The translations under genes and the position numbers were made by a program. Positions 1 to 9,034 of a stretch of DNA of 64,000 nt are shown piece after piece (positions within the stretch are counted from its first letter, which is position 1; each line of letters opens with the position of its first letter). Under the pieces are notes generated by a model. It saw nothing but the letters and a program-made list of their open reading frames with translations, did no database searches and had not been told where the DNA came from. This DNA comes from a bacterium (GTDB lineage Bacteria; Bacteroidota; Bacteroidia; Flavobacteriales_D; Crocinitomicaceae): assembly GCA_024742305.1 (NCBI GenBank), contig JANSYQ010000003.1, positions 62,001 to 126,000 on the forward strand, in the 5' to 3' direction.

Positions 1-1516
1 CGATAAACATTCCCACCAGTACAAATGCAAAGTAGACAAATCCAGCATTTGGTGCCACTGGCTCTGAACTTACAGTAGGCATTCTCAAGATGCGGTTCTC
101 TGAGGCATAGCCTGCATCGGAGATGGAATACAGCACTTTCTTTTCTGTCAATAGCGTGAAGTACTTTTCATTCAGCTCTTGAATGTTTTTCAGTCTACTG
201 TACTCCATTCGTTGTTCGGGAAGTCCTGACAACTTTGCTTTTCTTCGAGAAATTTCTTGGCGTAATCGAACAGCCTCTGAGTTTAAACGCAACTTAATGG
301 TAGCGATACTTCTAAGAATTGTGCTGATTTTTGCATCCACCCTTTTTTGTACCAGTGCTACCTTCTCGCTGTTGGGCGTAAGTGAAACCAGGAGATCTTC
401 CTTTTGCTCCAATAAATCGTGCAAATCACTAATGTGTGTTACGAGCGAAGCTTCATAGCTTTTTCCCAACATTTCCGGAATCATCCGAAACACCTCCAAT
501 CGGTTTGGGGCGCGCTCAAGTTGATTATCAATAGCAATCAATGCAGATACCTCCTTGTCGATTTCCGTGAGCTGCATTTCAAGATCATTCAATTTTTCAT
601 TGATTTCGCCGCTACTAAATTCGGGATCTACTACGTTCGATTTAGAATGGAAGTCCGTTAAACTATCTTGAGAAGACTGTAGCTCAAAATAGAGCGAGTC
701 CAATTGATTGTTGATGAAAGAAAGTACATTTTCTGAACTCTTTCGTTTGATCTCTTCATCATACTCCTGATACGATTCAGCAATCGCCAAACTTATGTCA
801 CGGCACATGCGAGCGTTGTGTCCTTTAAACGAGACTTGTATAGTTCTCGCATTTGGATCCAGCGGAATGACATCCAAACCACCATGTAATCGTTTCACCA
901 AACCTTCTCTGCTATTGAAGAGAAAGTACAGTTCATTCTGGGCAGCCATTTCTTTGAACACCTTCGGGTTGGAGGACTTCACCACCACATCCATGTCTTG
1001 GTTGACCAAATGTTCATTCAATGGACCTTTTAGTCGCAAGGTATTCCCCTTCTTCTCATAGGATAACTCAACCGTATTGTCCTGCATACTAATTGAAATC
1101 TCCTGATTGATGAGGGAAGAATCTACGAGTTTATAGGGCTGAATATTAAAGCTGCTAGTAAGGTACAACTCTTCCGTAAGCAATTTTCCGCGTGAGAACA
1201 TACTCACGGACATATTCAATTTTTCTACAGCTCTTTCAAAGAGAAGCTCAGAACGCAAGAGTTCCACAACGGCGGAAATCTCATCGTCTTGTGTATTTAT
1301 ATTTTCAAAATCTATTACATCAGCGGCTTTATCCTGATTGGATATTTGCAGCATTAGTGAAGACTCGTAAACCGGCTTGGTATAACGAAGGTAGAAGTAC
1401 GCAAGAATCACAAAAACGCCCACGAAACCAAGTACCCAAAACCAATAACGACGAATGATCGTTCGGAGGATCAAGGGATCATAGGATGTATTTATGAATA
1501 ATTTTTGCTTTGCCAC
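1..1516 (-). CDS. Wzc/Wzz-like polysaccharide chain-length protein, partial
   Basis: An open frame runs from a GTG at 1516 off the left edge, giving 505 residues without a stop. It starts VAKQKLFINTSYDPL, has a membrane helix at about residues 19-39 (YWFWVLGFVGVFVILAYFYL), a long periplasmic region with coiled-coil segments, a GNVR-type stretch (LPEQRMEYSRLKNIQELNEK) and a second helix at the visible end. This is the layout of inner-membrane polysaccharide co-polymerases that set chain length in capsule or exopolysaccharide export. Any tyrosine kinase domain would lie outside the window. The GTG follows the stop of the Wza-like gene by 18 bp in the same frame, with an A/G-rich stretch before it; no earlier ATG is available. 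Capsule export role is inferred from family and neighbours. Confidence 0.8.
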   Translation of the reverse strand, partial: MAKQKLFINTSYDPLILRTIIRRYWFWVLGFVGVFVILAYFYLRYTKPVYESSLMLQISNQDKAADVIDFENINTQDDEISAVVELLRSELLFERAVEKLNMSVSMFSRGKLLTEELYLTSSFNIQPYKLVDSSLINQEISISMQDNTVELSYEKKGNTLRLKGPLNEHLVNQDMDVVVKSSNPKVFKEMAAQNELYFLFNSREGLVKRLHGGLDVIPLDPNARTIQVSFKGHNARMCRDISLAIAESYQEYDEEIKRKSSENVLSFINNQLDSLYFELQSSQDSLTDFHSKSNVVDPEFSSGEINEKLNDLEMQLTEIDKEVSALIAIDNQLERAPNRLEVFRMIPEMLGKSYEASLVTHISDLHDLLEQKEDLLVSLTPNSEKVALVQKRVDAKISTILRSIATIKLRLNSEAVRLRQEISRRKAKLSGLPEQRMEYSRLKNIQELNEKYFTLLTEKKVLYSISDAGYASENRILRMPTVSSEPVAPNAGFVYFAFVLVGMFI

Positions 1517-1534
1517 GCGCTTTTCTTTTCTGCG

Positions 1535-2302
1535 TTATAAATTTGAAATTATAGTTACCAGTACTGCTAATGAGGCAAGTAAAGAGCCAAGCGGCACTAC
1601 CTTTTCCAAGATTTCTTTTCCTAGTTCTGGGGCTGGTTCCACATAGATGTAATCGTTCGCTTGAACCACCAAATCGGTGAATTTCAACCCTTCAATAACG
1701 GACAAGTCCATTACATACACAATGCGCTCGCCATTCACCATTCGCATAAGCTTTACCGTATTCGCCTTACCCCGGTCCGCTATTCCTCCTGCAAGTGCAA
1801 TAACTTCCATGAGAGTTGTGTTTGTATTCATGAGGGGAACCACCGTCGCTTCAGACCCACTTCCCGGGAAAACGATAACGCGTTGATTGGTAATTTGTGC
1901 CTTAACGAACGGTTCGCGATATTCTTCCGAATACAATAATTCCAAGGTATCTTCGAACTCCTCTACGGTGAGTCCGGTAACTTCCACCTTACCTAGTTTT
2001 GGTAGTTCGACCTCACCATTATTTCGAACCACGTATTCCGTTTGTTTGAATTCACCATTTGAACCTACCGAAATTTCTGTTGTTCCGTCAATTAAGTCCG
2101 CTCCTTCGTTGACATACAACTGGAAAGCGATCTTATCGTTTACGGCAATCTTGTACTCTTCTGTGGGTCTCAAAGGAATTTCATCAGAGTTCACCTCGGT
2201 ACCCTTGGCTTGTTTCAGCATCAAATTACTGTTCACACCGCAGGATGCCGTAAGAATCAAACAGCCAATAATTGCAATAAGTACGTTTACACTTTTAAAC
2301 AT
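1535..2302 (-). CDS. Wza-like polysaccharide export lipoprotein
   Basis: 255 residues. The N-terminus is a lipoprotein signal peptide ending LTASC, which would place the protein in the outer membrane. A polysaccharide export (Poly_export) domain spans about residues 45-140 (EYKIAVNDKIAFQLYVNEG, ELPKLGKVEVTGLTVEEFED) and an SLBB domain follows at about 145-225 (VIALAGGIADRG, QANDYIYVEPAP). A hydrophobic helix closes the C-terminus, as in the short Bacteroidota Wza proteins. It overlaps the upstream glycosyltransferase by 8 bp and precedes the Wzc-like gene by 18 bp, so the three form one operon for export of a surface polysaccharide. The family call is secure; the polysaccharide is unknown. 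Confidence 0.88.
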   Translation of the reverse strand: MFKSVNVLIAIIGCLILTASCGVNSNLMLKQAKGTEVNSDEIPLRPTEEYKIAVNDKIAFQLYVNEGADLIDGTTEISVGSNGEFKQTEYVVRNNGEVELPKLGKVEVTGLTVEEFEDTLELLYSEEYREPFVKAQITNQRVIVFPGSGSEATVVPLMNTNTTLMEVIALAGGIADRGKANTVKLMRMVNGERIVYVMDLSVIEGLKFTDLVVQANDYIYVEPAPELGKEILEKVVPLGSLLASLAVLVTIISNL

Positions 2303-3494
2303 CTACTCCATTTTTCACTAGCAACTCTTTGTAGAGAACATCCATATTCGCAGCCAAAGTATTGTAGTGGAATGTATCCTTTACGAAAGTCCAGCCATTT
2401 TGTGACATTTTTTGGCGTTTTTTTTCATTTTCTACCAATTCATGGACCTTTTCTGCGAAGAAATCCACGTCATTGACTGGAACAACGTACCCCGTATCTC
2501 CATCTTTCACAATATCACGAACACCGCCCACATCTGTAGAAATTACCGGAATGCATGCCGCCTGAGCTTCGATCAAACTAACGGGAGTTCCTTCGTTATG
2601 TGATGTTAAGCAAATTAAATCCATACCAGCATTGAAAGAGGCAATATCTGTAATCCAAGAGGTTAAAACTACCGTGTTTGGATACTTCTCGTTCACGTTT
2701 GCCGCTCGTGATTCAATATGCTCCCTTTCCGCCCCATCACCAACAACGAATAATCTCAAGGACTTGTTTGTTTTTGACAGCACTTTTTCCATCGCGTCGA
2801 AAAATAAGTCATGATTTTTTATCGGCGCAAAACGACCTACGATGGCGATGGCTATATCGTCTTCTGATAAGTTAAGTTCCTTTCTTTTGGCATCACGCCC
2901 ATTCACTCGTTTATCGTGAAAAGGTTGCAAATCAAAGCCGAGTGGAATCACATGTGTTTTCTCACGTTTACATACCTTGTGAACATCGCACAGCTCTTCG
3001 CGTTGTCTTTCAGAGATGGCAATAATCGCATGAGACTTCTTCGCCAAGTTTCTTTCTATCTCCTTAAAAACTCGAGTTTTCATTTTACCGAAATACGAGT
3101 GAAAAACATGTCCATGGAACGTATGAACAATTACCGGGACTTTGCACGCATCTGCCGCTTTGCGTCCCAATGCACCGGCCTTTGATGCATGCGTATGTAC
3201 GATGTGTGGTTGAAACTCTCGAATAATTTCCTTCAACCTCTTGTACGCGAGACGATCACTACTGATGCTTGGGTTTCGTACCATTTCTTTGATCAAAATT
3301 GGTTCGATCCCATAACTCTTGGGAATGTGCAATGAATCCGATTCGTCCTCTTCGGGCAATCCACCAACCAACATAGTTTCGTACTCCTCCCCCAAGAATC
3401 GAGTTAGAAAGGTTGCATTGAACGTAGGTCCACCAATATTGAATCGATTAATGATACGTAAAACGCGAATTTTTTCCTTGGATCGTTCCGGCAT
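2295..3494 (-). CDS. Glycosyltransferase family 4
   Basis: 399 residues with the GT-B fold of GT4 enzymes. The N-terminal acceptor domain begins IRVLRIINRFNIGGPTFNA and contains HTHASKAGALGR; the C-terminal nucleotide-sugar domain contains IVGRFAPIKNHDLFF, FVVGDGAERE and the EGTPVSLIEAQAACIPV motif with the conserved E-x7-E pair, followed by STDVGGVRDIV. It would transfer a sugar from a nucleotide donor to a lipid-linked glycan at the cytoplasmic face of the inner membrane. It is first in the minus-strand polysaccharide operon, and its 3' end overlaps the Wza-like gene by 8 bp. Donor and linkage cannot be read from sequence. Confidence 0.9.
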   Translation of the reverse strand: MPERSKEKIRVLRIINRFNIGGPTFNATFLTRFLGEEYETMLVGGLPEEDESDSLHIPKSYGIEPILIKEMVRNPSISSDRLAYKRLKEIIREFQPHIVHTHASKAGALGRKAADACKVPVIVHTFHGHVFHSYFGKMKTRVFKEIERNLAKKSHAIIAISERQREELCDVHKVCKREKTHVIPLGFDLQPFHDKRVNGRDAKRKELNLSEDDIAIAIVGRFAPIKNHDLFFDAMEKVLSKTNKSLRLFVVGDGAEREHIESRAANVNEKYPNTVVLTSWITDIASFNAGMDLICLTSHNEGTPVSLIEAQAACIPVISTDVGGVRDIVKDGDTGYVVPVNDVDFFAEKVHELVENEKKRQKMSQNGWTFVKDTFHYNTLAANMDVLYKELLVKNGVDV

Positions 3495-3545
3495 TGTCCC
3501 GCCCGTGTTGTTAGTAATTTTCCTTTGCCTTTGGTATGTTAATTG

Positions 3546-5039
3546 ATGAATCTTACGAGATTTATCAAAAACATCGCGATGAAGATAGTAAGTTCACTCC
3601 TTTTAATCCCGCTTCTGCTCTCAAATTTTGCATTGGCGCAGCAATCTCTCACTAATGCTGTTTCGAGTTTTGCCAATGGATCGGGAATGGAACATGCCTC
3701 TGTAAGTGTTGCCATCTACGACTTGGACTCGAAATCAATGGTGGCGTCTCACAATGAAAACATTACGCTTCCAACGGCTTCAACAGCAAAAATGTTTTCT
3801 ACAGCAACAGCACTGGAGATTCTTGGCCCAGACTACCGAGCGAAAACGCGATTGTACATCGATGGTTATGTAGAAGATGGAAAATTGATTGGAAATGTTT
3901 GGATTCGTGGTGGTGGCGATCCATCGCTAGGAAGTAAGTATTTCAATTCGGAGGGACACGAGTTAGACTTCATGCTACCATGGATCGATAGTTTGAAAGC
4001 AAAAGGTATTACTTCCATTAGTGGCGGTATAATTGGTGATGGTTCTGAATTCGGCTACGAAGGCGCTCCGGATGGCTGGAACTGGGTTGATATGGGGAAT
4101 TATTATGGTGCTGGTCCGTCGGGTTTGACTATTTACGACAACCTTGTTCGCTACACCTTCTCTTCGGGCAGTACTCCGGGGGTCATTGTAAAAGTAAAGT
4201 CTATTGAACCCGAGGTACCGGGATTGATCTATCATAATTATGTTGAATCATCACATCGAAGTGGCGATAATGCTTATTTGTATGGCGGTCCGTATGCTTT
4301 CGATCGCTTTGGAACAGGAACAATTCCTGTGAATCAGAGTGCTTTTCTCGTGAAGGGAAGTTTGCCCGACCCCGAGCTACAGTGCGCTTATGAACTCACC
4401 GAGTTATTAGAATCTAGGGGTATCGAAGTGAGTGAAGAACCACAAGGCTGTCGATCAATGGAGATATTGAGCACCGAAACGGATTACTCCAAACGTATTT
4501 TGTTGGCCACGCATGAAGGAGAGCGCTTGGATGCCATTGTGAAAGAAACCAACCATCGAAGTGTCAACCTTTTCGCAGAGCACATGCTCAATTTGATTGG
4601 ATATATGGAGACAGGTGATGGAAGTACCGCCTCAGGTATTCGTGTTTTTGATAAGCATTGGAACGCGAAAATTAATACTTCCGGATTGCACTTGAATGAT
4701 GGAAGCGGACTGTCAAGAAGCAACGCCATTTCAGCTCAACATTTTGTTTCTTTCCTTATTTCCATGAACACTAGCGACCAAAAAGATGCTTTTCGAACGT
4801 CATTACCGGTTGCAGGAGAGTCCGGGACGATGCGTTACGTTTGTCGGAATACTGCTGGACATGGGAGAATTGCTGCAAAAAGTGGCTCCATGACACGCAT
4901 TCGAAGTTACGCAGGCTATGTGGATACAAAGTCGGGTAAAAACTATGCTTTTGCGATTATCGTCAACAATTTCAATGGAAGTTCTAGTTCTTTGAAGACG
5001 CAGTTTCAGACCTTGATGAATGCGATGGCTGCTCAATGA
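3546..5039 (+). CDS. dacB: D-Ala-D-Ala carboxypeptidase/endopeptidase (PBP4 type, S13)
   Basis: 497 residues from the ATG at 3546; an ATG at 3579 would give a tighter signal peptide (MKIVSSLLLIPLLLSNFALA). All three penicillin-binding active-site motifs are present: SxxK as STAK near residue 83, SxN as SRSN in NDGSGLSRSNAIS, and KTG-like KSG in AAKSGSMTRIRSYAGY. The large insert between motifs 1 and 2 is typical of the S13 (PBP4/DacB) family. The enzyme trims or cleaves peptide cross-links of peptidoglycan in the periplasm. The gene stands alone, divergent from the polysaccharide operon, with a long non-coding stretch behind it. Confidence 0.92.
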   Translation: MNLTRFIKNIAMKIVSSLLLIPLLLSNFALAQQSLTNAVSSFANGSGMEHASVSVAIYDLDSKSMVASHNENITLPTASTAKMFSTATALEILGPDYRAKTRLYIDGYVEDGKLIGNVWIRGGGDPSLGSKYFNSEGHELDFMLPWIDSLKAKGITSISGGIIGDGSEFGYEGAPDGWNWVDMGNYYGAGPSGLTIYDNLVRYTFSSGSTPGVIVKVKSIEPEVPGLIYHNYVESSHRSGDNAYLYGGPYAFDRFGTGTIPVNQSAFLVKGSLPDPELQCAYELTELLESRGIEVSEEPQGCRSMEILSTETDYSKRILLATHEGERLDAIVKETNHRSVNLFAEHMLNLIGYMETGDGSTASGIRVFDKHWNAKINTSGLHLNDGSGLSRSNAISAQHFVSFLISMNTSDQKDAFRTSLPVAGESGTMRYVCRNTAGHGRIAAKSGSMTRIRSYAGYVDTKSGKNYAFAIIVNNFNGSSSSLKTQFQTLMNAMAAQ

Positions 5040-5426
5040 GAAGAGACAAAAATATGAGAAGTAAACGAGTAATATTTTGATCAAATTAACTTCGCTGCTG
5101 CCTTCGGCGGTCTACATTTCTCGAATTATCAAATTCTAGAAATATCTTGACTCATTGTGGTAATTACCTAATTATTATCAATAATACACAAAAACTCACC
5201 ACGGAGCCACAAGGCACACTTAGTATTGTTAAAAACCAAAATGAGTAAAGTACACTAGGGATTATGACAGCGTCATAATCTAGTGCGCCTTTTTACGTGA
5301 CTTCAGCCACTTAACTTTGTGCTCACCGTGCCCTTGTGGTATAATTCAGACGATTATTTTACGTGTATCAGAAAGTTACTAATACATGCCCTACCTTATT
5401 GTAAATAGGGTTTTAAGGACCATATA
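5040..5426. other. 387-bp intergenic region holding a palindromic element
   Basis: This gap lies between the convergent dacB and ddl genes and contains no credible ORF. It holds the inverted-repeat element described separately (5189-5345). Near its right end, at about 5388-5412, a weak CCCTA/TAGGG hairpin is followed by four T on the plus strand, a poor terminator candidate. I see no RNA gene. Confidence 0.6.
5189..5345. repeat. Palindromic REP/MITE-like intergenic element
   Basis: A central near-perfect palindrome at 5253-5285 pairs CACTAGGGATTATGAC with GTCATAATCTAGTG around a 3-base loop, with a GG bulge. Imperfect outer arms flank it: CCACAAGGCACAC near 5210 on the left, and CGTGCCCTTGTGG near 5327 on the right, which is its inverse with small changes. 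The CACAAGG/GGCAC wording resembles dispersed palindromic repeats common between convergent genes in Bacteroidota genomes. It may form a long stem in RNA from either side. Whether it is dispersed in this genome cannot be judged from one copy. Confidence 0.6.
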
Positions 5427-6407
5427 CTAGATCAAGGAAGCATCCAACTCTGCCTCTAAAATCTCACTCCAAAAATCGCGAATGCTCAAACCTTCAGCTG
5501 CGATCATCTGTGGCACTAAACTCTCTGCAGTAAAACCGGGGATAGTATTGACTTCAATCACGTACGGTACTCCTTGAACCAGCATGAAATCTACTCGAGC
5601 GATAGATCTCAAGCTCAGCAATTGATAAATCTGTTTGGATATTTTTTGACAGGCATCTCTTTGCTCATCGGGTATTCGCGCCGGAGTAATTTCCTGAGAC
5701 TTCCCTAGGTATTTTGCTTCGTAATCAAAGAAAGCGTTTTCTGAAACAATTTCAGTCATGGGAAGCGCTTTCACCCCTTGCGGAGTTCGATAAACAGCGC
5801 ATGTTACTTCTGTTCCATCCAAGAAAGCTTCCAGCACAATGGTTTTACCTTCGGCAAACGCTCCTGCCACTGCTTTTTTCAAATCTTCTTCTTTTTCCAC
5901 TCTAGCAATGCCATAACTAGAGCCAGAATCACATGGTTTCACGAAAATCGGGAGACCTAATTGTGCAACTACATCTGCCGTTGGTGGTAAGTGATCGGGA
6001 TGGGTCAAAAAGATGGAGTCGGCCACCTTCACATCAAACCCCTTAATGAATTGGTTACAATACCATTTATCAAAAGACAATTGAGAAGCCAGCGGACTTG
6101 AATTCACGTAAGGGATGTCATTCATCTCCAAATATGCCTGAACTTTTCCATTCTCTCCCGGATCACCGTGGATGTAAATGATAGCGAGATCAATTTTTTG
6201 CTTTTCCTCGTTTTCAGTAAACGTAAATTTTGTGGGGTGAAGCGGAACTTCAGCCTCTTCTAACTGGATGGTCCAACCACTTTTTCGCAAGTAGATCAAT
6301 CGTGGCTTATACGCCTCCGGGAAATTGTTTAAGATGGTCTTCGCGCTTTTCACAGATATCTCAAACTCAGATGAGTAACCGCCGCAAATGATACCTACTT
6401 GTTTCAT
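5427..6407 (-). CDS. ddl: D-alanine--D-alanine ligase
   Basis: 326 residues from the ATG at 6407; an upstream in-frame TTG at 6413 is less likely. The protein has the ATP-grasp layout of Ddl: KQVGIICGGYSSEFEIS at the N-terminus, the ATP-binding strand FVKPCDSGSSYGIARV, the omega-loop region EVTCAVYRTPQGVKALP, and the C-terminal metal and substrate motif VIEVNTIPGFTAESLVP. It joins two D-alanines in the cytoplasm for peptidoglycan precursor synthesis. It is a single gene convergent with dacB and divergent from the acyltransferase. A weak promoter-like TACTTTCG lies on the minus strand at 6425-6432. Confidence 0.93.
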   Translation of the reverse strand: MKQVGIICGGYSSEFEISVKSAKTILNNFPEAYKPRLIYLRKSGWTIQLEEAEVPLHPTKFTFTENEEKQKIDLAIIYIHGDPGENGKVQAYLEMNDIPYVNSSPLASQLSFDKWYCNQFIKGFDVKVADSIFLTHPDHLPPTADVVAQLGLPIFVKPCDSGSSYGIARVEKEEDLKKAVAGAFAEGKTIVLEAFLDGTEVTCAVYRTPQGVKALPMTEIVSENAFFDYEAKYLGKSQEITPARIPDEQRDACQKISKQIYQLLSLRSIARVDFMLVQGVPYVIEVNTIPGFTAESLVPQMIAAEGLSIRDFWSEILEAELDASLI

Positions 6408-6557
6408 ATTCAATAGTTATACGACGAAAGTACAAGATTAAACAAGTGGCATCTCGCTGCAATGCTAAAGTTTTGAGCAATTGCGTTGTTAAATTCTCCA
6501 AAAACCATAAAACAAAAAAGTTGCGCAATTCGCAAAGCGACTTCCACAGCATAGTAT

Positions 6558-6565
6558 TACTTTTG
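6558..6565 (+). promoter_or_regulatory. TAnnTTTG -7 element of the acyltransferase gene
   Basis: TACTTTTG is an exact match to the Bacteroidota sigma-A -7 consensus and ends 19 bases before the ATG at 6585. Confidence 0.5.
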
Positions 6566-6584
6566 TTTCACGAATACACGGAAA

Positions 6585-7910
6585 ATGCGGATTTTATACT
6601 TCATCCTTTGGATTACCTTGCGTTACACATTGCGCGTTTTTTACCCGAGATTAAAGGTAATTGGAAGCCCTGTTTCCCTCTTTAGACGCACTATTTACGT
6701 AGGAAACCACCCAGCTTCGTTCATGGATCCAATTTCCGTAGCTGCATTGCGATATCCAAGTGTCTTCTTCATGACTCGCGCGGATATCTTCACTCCTGCA
6801 TTAAAACCCATCCTTTGGGCTTGTCAAATGTTGCCCATTCACCGGCAACACGATGGCGGAGATACACGTGAAAAAAATACCAAATCCTTTGACCAAGCTG
6901 CTCGCGTATTGAAACACAACCGTTCCTTGTTAATTTTCGGGGAAGGATTTACAGACGATGTATTCATTCGTAGATTGAAACCTGTGAAGAAGGGAGCTGC
7001 CAAAATCGGGTTCGAGGCATTAGAAAAACTCAACTGGAAAAAGAATATCTACATGGCAGCGGTCGGTTCGAATTATTCGCAACCAAACAAAATGCGCAGC
7101 GATTTACTCATTTCCACTTCGGAAGAGTTTCTCTTGAACGATTACCGTGAGATGTACGAGGAGAACCCAAACAAGGCGATCACGGTTGTTACAAGACGCA
7201 TCGAGCAAATGATGCAAGAGCAAATCACGCACGTACAAGATAAAGCACAAGCGGAGTTTCATGAACAAATGATGATGTTGACGCGCCGCGGGATGAATGC
7301 CGATTCTTTCGATAAGTCTATTCCACTTGAGAGAAGGTGGCGCTATTCGCAACGCTTGGCTAACTGGTTGAACGAACAAGACGTTGAGAACGACGAAAAG
7401 TTATCTAAGCTGAAAGAAGATATTGCCGGCTATTTCAAACTTTTGAAACGCATGCGTATCGAAGACAAGTACGTTTACTGGAAGCAAACCAACCCCAAAG
7501 GTGAGCGCACCAAAGAAATCTTGATGATGATTGTGCTGTTTCCGTTTGCCATTCTTGGATTAATTCACTGCGGACCTTGGTACTTTCTCATAAAACGCTT
7601 CGTCGAGAAATCCTTCCGACGAAAGGTGTTTTGGGGATCTGTAAAATTGGTCGCTGGAAAAATCGTGATGGGATTGGTGAACCTTCCTGTTATTTGGTTG
7701 TTCTACTACTTCGTTTATCCAAGTTGGTGGCTCGCAATTGCCTATTACCTCGCAATCGGACTCTTTGGTTTGGCCGCGTATATGTGGTTCCGTTATTTGA
7801 AATACTTCAAAACGAAAGGTGCTATTAACAAAGCGAAGATGGATGCTTTCATCAAAAAGCGCCAAGACCTCGTTAAGCAACTCGAAGAGGTACTTCCGAC
7901 AACACTTTAA
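6585..7910 (+). CDS. Lysophospholipid acyltransferase (PlsC-like)
   Basis: 441 residues. The PlsC acyltransferase domain occupies about residues 35-230: GNHPASFMDP is the catalytic His/Asp box, here spaced HX5D rather than the textbook HX4D, followed by FFMTRADIF and LIFGEGFTDD (the FPEG-type glycerol-phosphate motif). The C-terminal half has a charged linker, then two or three membrane helices (MMIVLFPFAILGLIHCGPWY, VMGLVNLPVIWLFYYFVYP, LAIAYYLAIGLFGLAAY). It likely acylates lysophosphatidate or a related lipid at the inner membrane. The long membrane-anchored C-terminus is typical of a Bacteroidota subfamily; exact substrate is uncertain. It is transcribed alone. Confidence 0.82.
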   Translation: MRILYFILWITLRYTLRVFYPRLKVIGSPVSLFRRTIYVGNHPASFMDPISVAALRYPSVFFMTRADIFTPALKPILWACQMLPIHRQHDGGDTREKNTKSFDQAARVLKHNRSLLIFGEGFTDDVFIRRLKPVKKGAAKIGFEALEKLNWKKNIYMAAVGSNYSQPNKMRSDLLISTSEEFLLNDYREMYEENPNKAITVVTRRIEQMMQEQITHVQDKAQAEFHEQMMMLTRRGMNADSFDKSIPLERRWRYSQRLANWLNEQDVENDEKLSKLKEDIAGYFKLLKRMRIEDKYVYWKQTNPKGERTKEILMMIVLFPFAILGLIHCGPWYFLIKRFVEKSFRRKVFWGSVKLVAGKIVMGLVNLPVIWLFYYFVYPSWWLAIAYYLAIGLFGLAAYMWFRYLKYFKTKGAINKAKMDAFIKKRQDLVKQLEEVLPTTL

Positions 7911-7959
7911 CCCTAGCTGCCACACTTTGACCATCTCAGTGCGAGCGGGCTCAAAGAAT

Positions 7960-8042
7960 GTGAAGTTCAAATGATTTTCTTCTCGGTAATATGCATTTAA
8001 GAATCTCGAGGTAGTCGAGATTACTATTCTTACGCACTTCAC
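7960..8042. repeat. Nested inverted repeat between convergent genes
   Basis: A perfect 8-bp stem AATCTCGA/TCGAGATT with a 5-base loop lies at 8002-8022, nested inside GTGAAG (7960-7965) and CTTCAC (8037-8042). It sits between the convergent acyltransferase and crcB genes. No T-run follows on either strand, so it is not a standard terminator. The flanking CTCAGTGCGAGCG-type words resemble dispersed Flavobacteriales palindromes. Confidence 0.45.
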
Positions 8043-8075
8043 CTTGCGGTCTTCTCAGTTCGATTTTTAATTTGT

Positions 8076-8438
8076 TCAAGAAATAGAACGCAACCAAAAA
8101 ATCAATCCAACTCCCACCAATACAGAGATACAGATGTTAAGCAATGCCACGCCCAAATGTCCCGATTGAAGTAATTCTGTAGTCTCATTACTAAAGGTGC
8201 TGAACGTGCTAAATCCACCGCAAAAACCAATGAGCAATAAAGGCTGCAACCACGTCGATTCTGAATTCTTAGGCACTATAAACACCACAACCAAAGCAAG
8301 GATCAGACAGGCTAACATGTTGGATAGAAAAGTTCCTAAAGGAAAGTTTCCTGCGTAATAATTCGCGGCGACCTTAGAAACACCATAGCGTGCAACGCTT
8401 CCCAATCCTCCGCCAAGAAAAATCCATAGATACGTCAT
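8076..8438 (-). CDS. crcB: Fluoride channel CrcB/Fluc
   Basis: 120 residues, the normal length for a Fluc monomer, with four membrane helices. Signature stretches are GGGLGSVARYGVSK near the start, GTFLSNMLACLILAL (the pore Asn), and GFCGGFSTFSTFSNE, the conserved break in helix 3 with the Phe box. Fluc dimers export fluoride passively across the inner membrane. A single gene implies a homodimer. It is last in the hpt-adk-obgE-PAP2-crcB minus-strand operon, overlapping the PAP2 stop by 4 bp (ATGA). There is no room for a fluoride riboswitch directly upstream. Confidence 0.93.
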   Translation of the reverse strand: MTYLWIFLGGGLGSVARYGVSKVAANYYAGNFPLGTFLSNMLACLILALVVVFIVPKNSESTWLQPLLLIGFCGGFSTFSTFSNETTELLQSGHLGVALLNICISVLVGVGLIFWLRSIS

Positions 8439-9034
8439 GCTTCGGTACTTAACTTCTTATTGATGGGTAAAAATAAGAAACGATGAATCAACCATGCAAA
8501 AGTGGTTCCCAATAGTGCGCCTCCGATTAAATCAGACAGGTAATGAACTCCAAGGTACAATCGGCTGAAAGAAACCAAAACTGCGATACTGAATACGAGC
8601 CACCCAATTTTCGGATACCAATTCTTCAATGCGAGCCACGCGAAGGTGCACACGGCGAAAAAGTTGGCTGCATGCGATGAGACAAAGCCATATTGCCCTC
8701 CTTTATAGAACTCACTGTCCGAAAAAGAATAAAAATGAAGTTGCTCCGTCAACAATGCATGGTGCGACGGTCGGTAGCGCATAACCGAATCCTTAATGAT
8801 TTGTGAGGAGGTAAAGTCTGAAAGTCCAACCGCGATTATAGCGCACAAGAGAAACACTCCTGAATTTTTCCAATCGCTTTTTCGAAAGAAGAGAAATAGT
8901 AAAAAAAGATAGAAGGGAATCCAGGTCAGTTTTGCAGAAACCAACCAAAAAAGCTCGTCCAAAAAGGGCGTGTTCCAGCTATTTACAGATAAAACGATTG
9001 ATCGGTCAATCGATTCGAGCCATTCAATCATCAT
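8435..9034 (-). CDS. PAP2-family membrane phosphatase
   Basis: 199 residues, about six membrane helices. The three PAP2 active-site motifs can be read: [11 protein letters not shown] (the RP element of motif 1, after K in IIKDSV), SSHAANFFA (motif 2, normally PSGH, here SSHA), and [16 protein letters not shown] (motif 3, SRx5Hx3D). Family members remove phosphate from undecaprenyl diphosphate or phosphatidylglycerol phosphate at the periplasmic face; which one applies here is unknown. Two adjacent start codons, 9034 and 9031, are both possible. Its start overlaps the end of obgE by 11 bp and its stop overlaps crcB by 4 bp, so it is translationally coupled on both sides. Confidence 0.87.
   Translation of the reverse strand: MMIEWLESIDRSIVLSVNSWNTPFLDELFWLVSAKLTWIPFYLFLLFLFFRKSDWKNSGVFLLCAIIAVGLSDFTSSQIIKDSVMRYRPSHHALLTEQLHFYSFSDSEFYKGGQYGFVSSHAANFFAVCTFAWLALKNWYPKIGWLVFSIAVLVSFSRLYLGVHYLSDLIGGALLGTTFAWLIHRFLFLPINKKLSTEA

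Noticed and set aside
7560-8042. 160-residue minus-strand ORF after crcB
   Set aside because: Mostly antisense to the acyltransferase and crosses the palindromic repeat. Composition is not protein-like.
8439-8500. Fluoride riboswitch before crcB
   Set aside because: The upstream bases are PAP2 coding sequence and crcB is translationally coupled.
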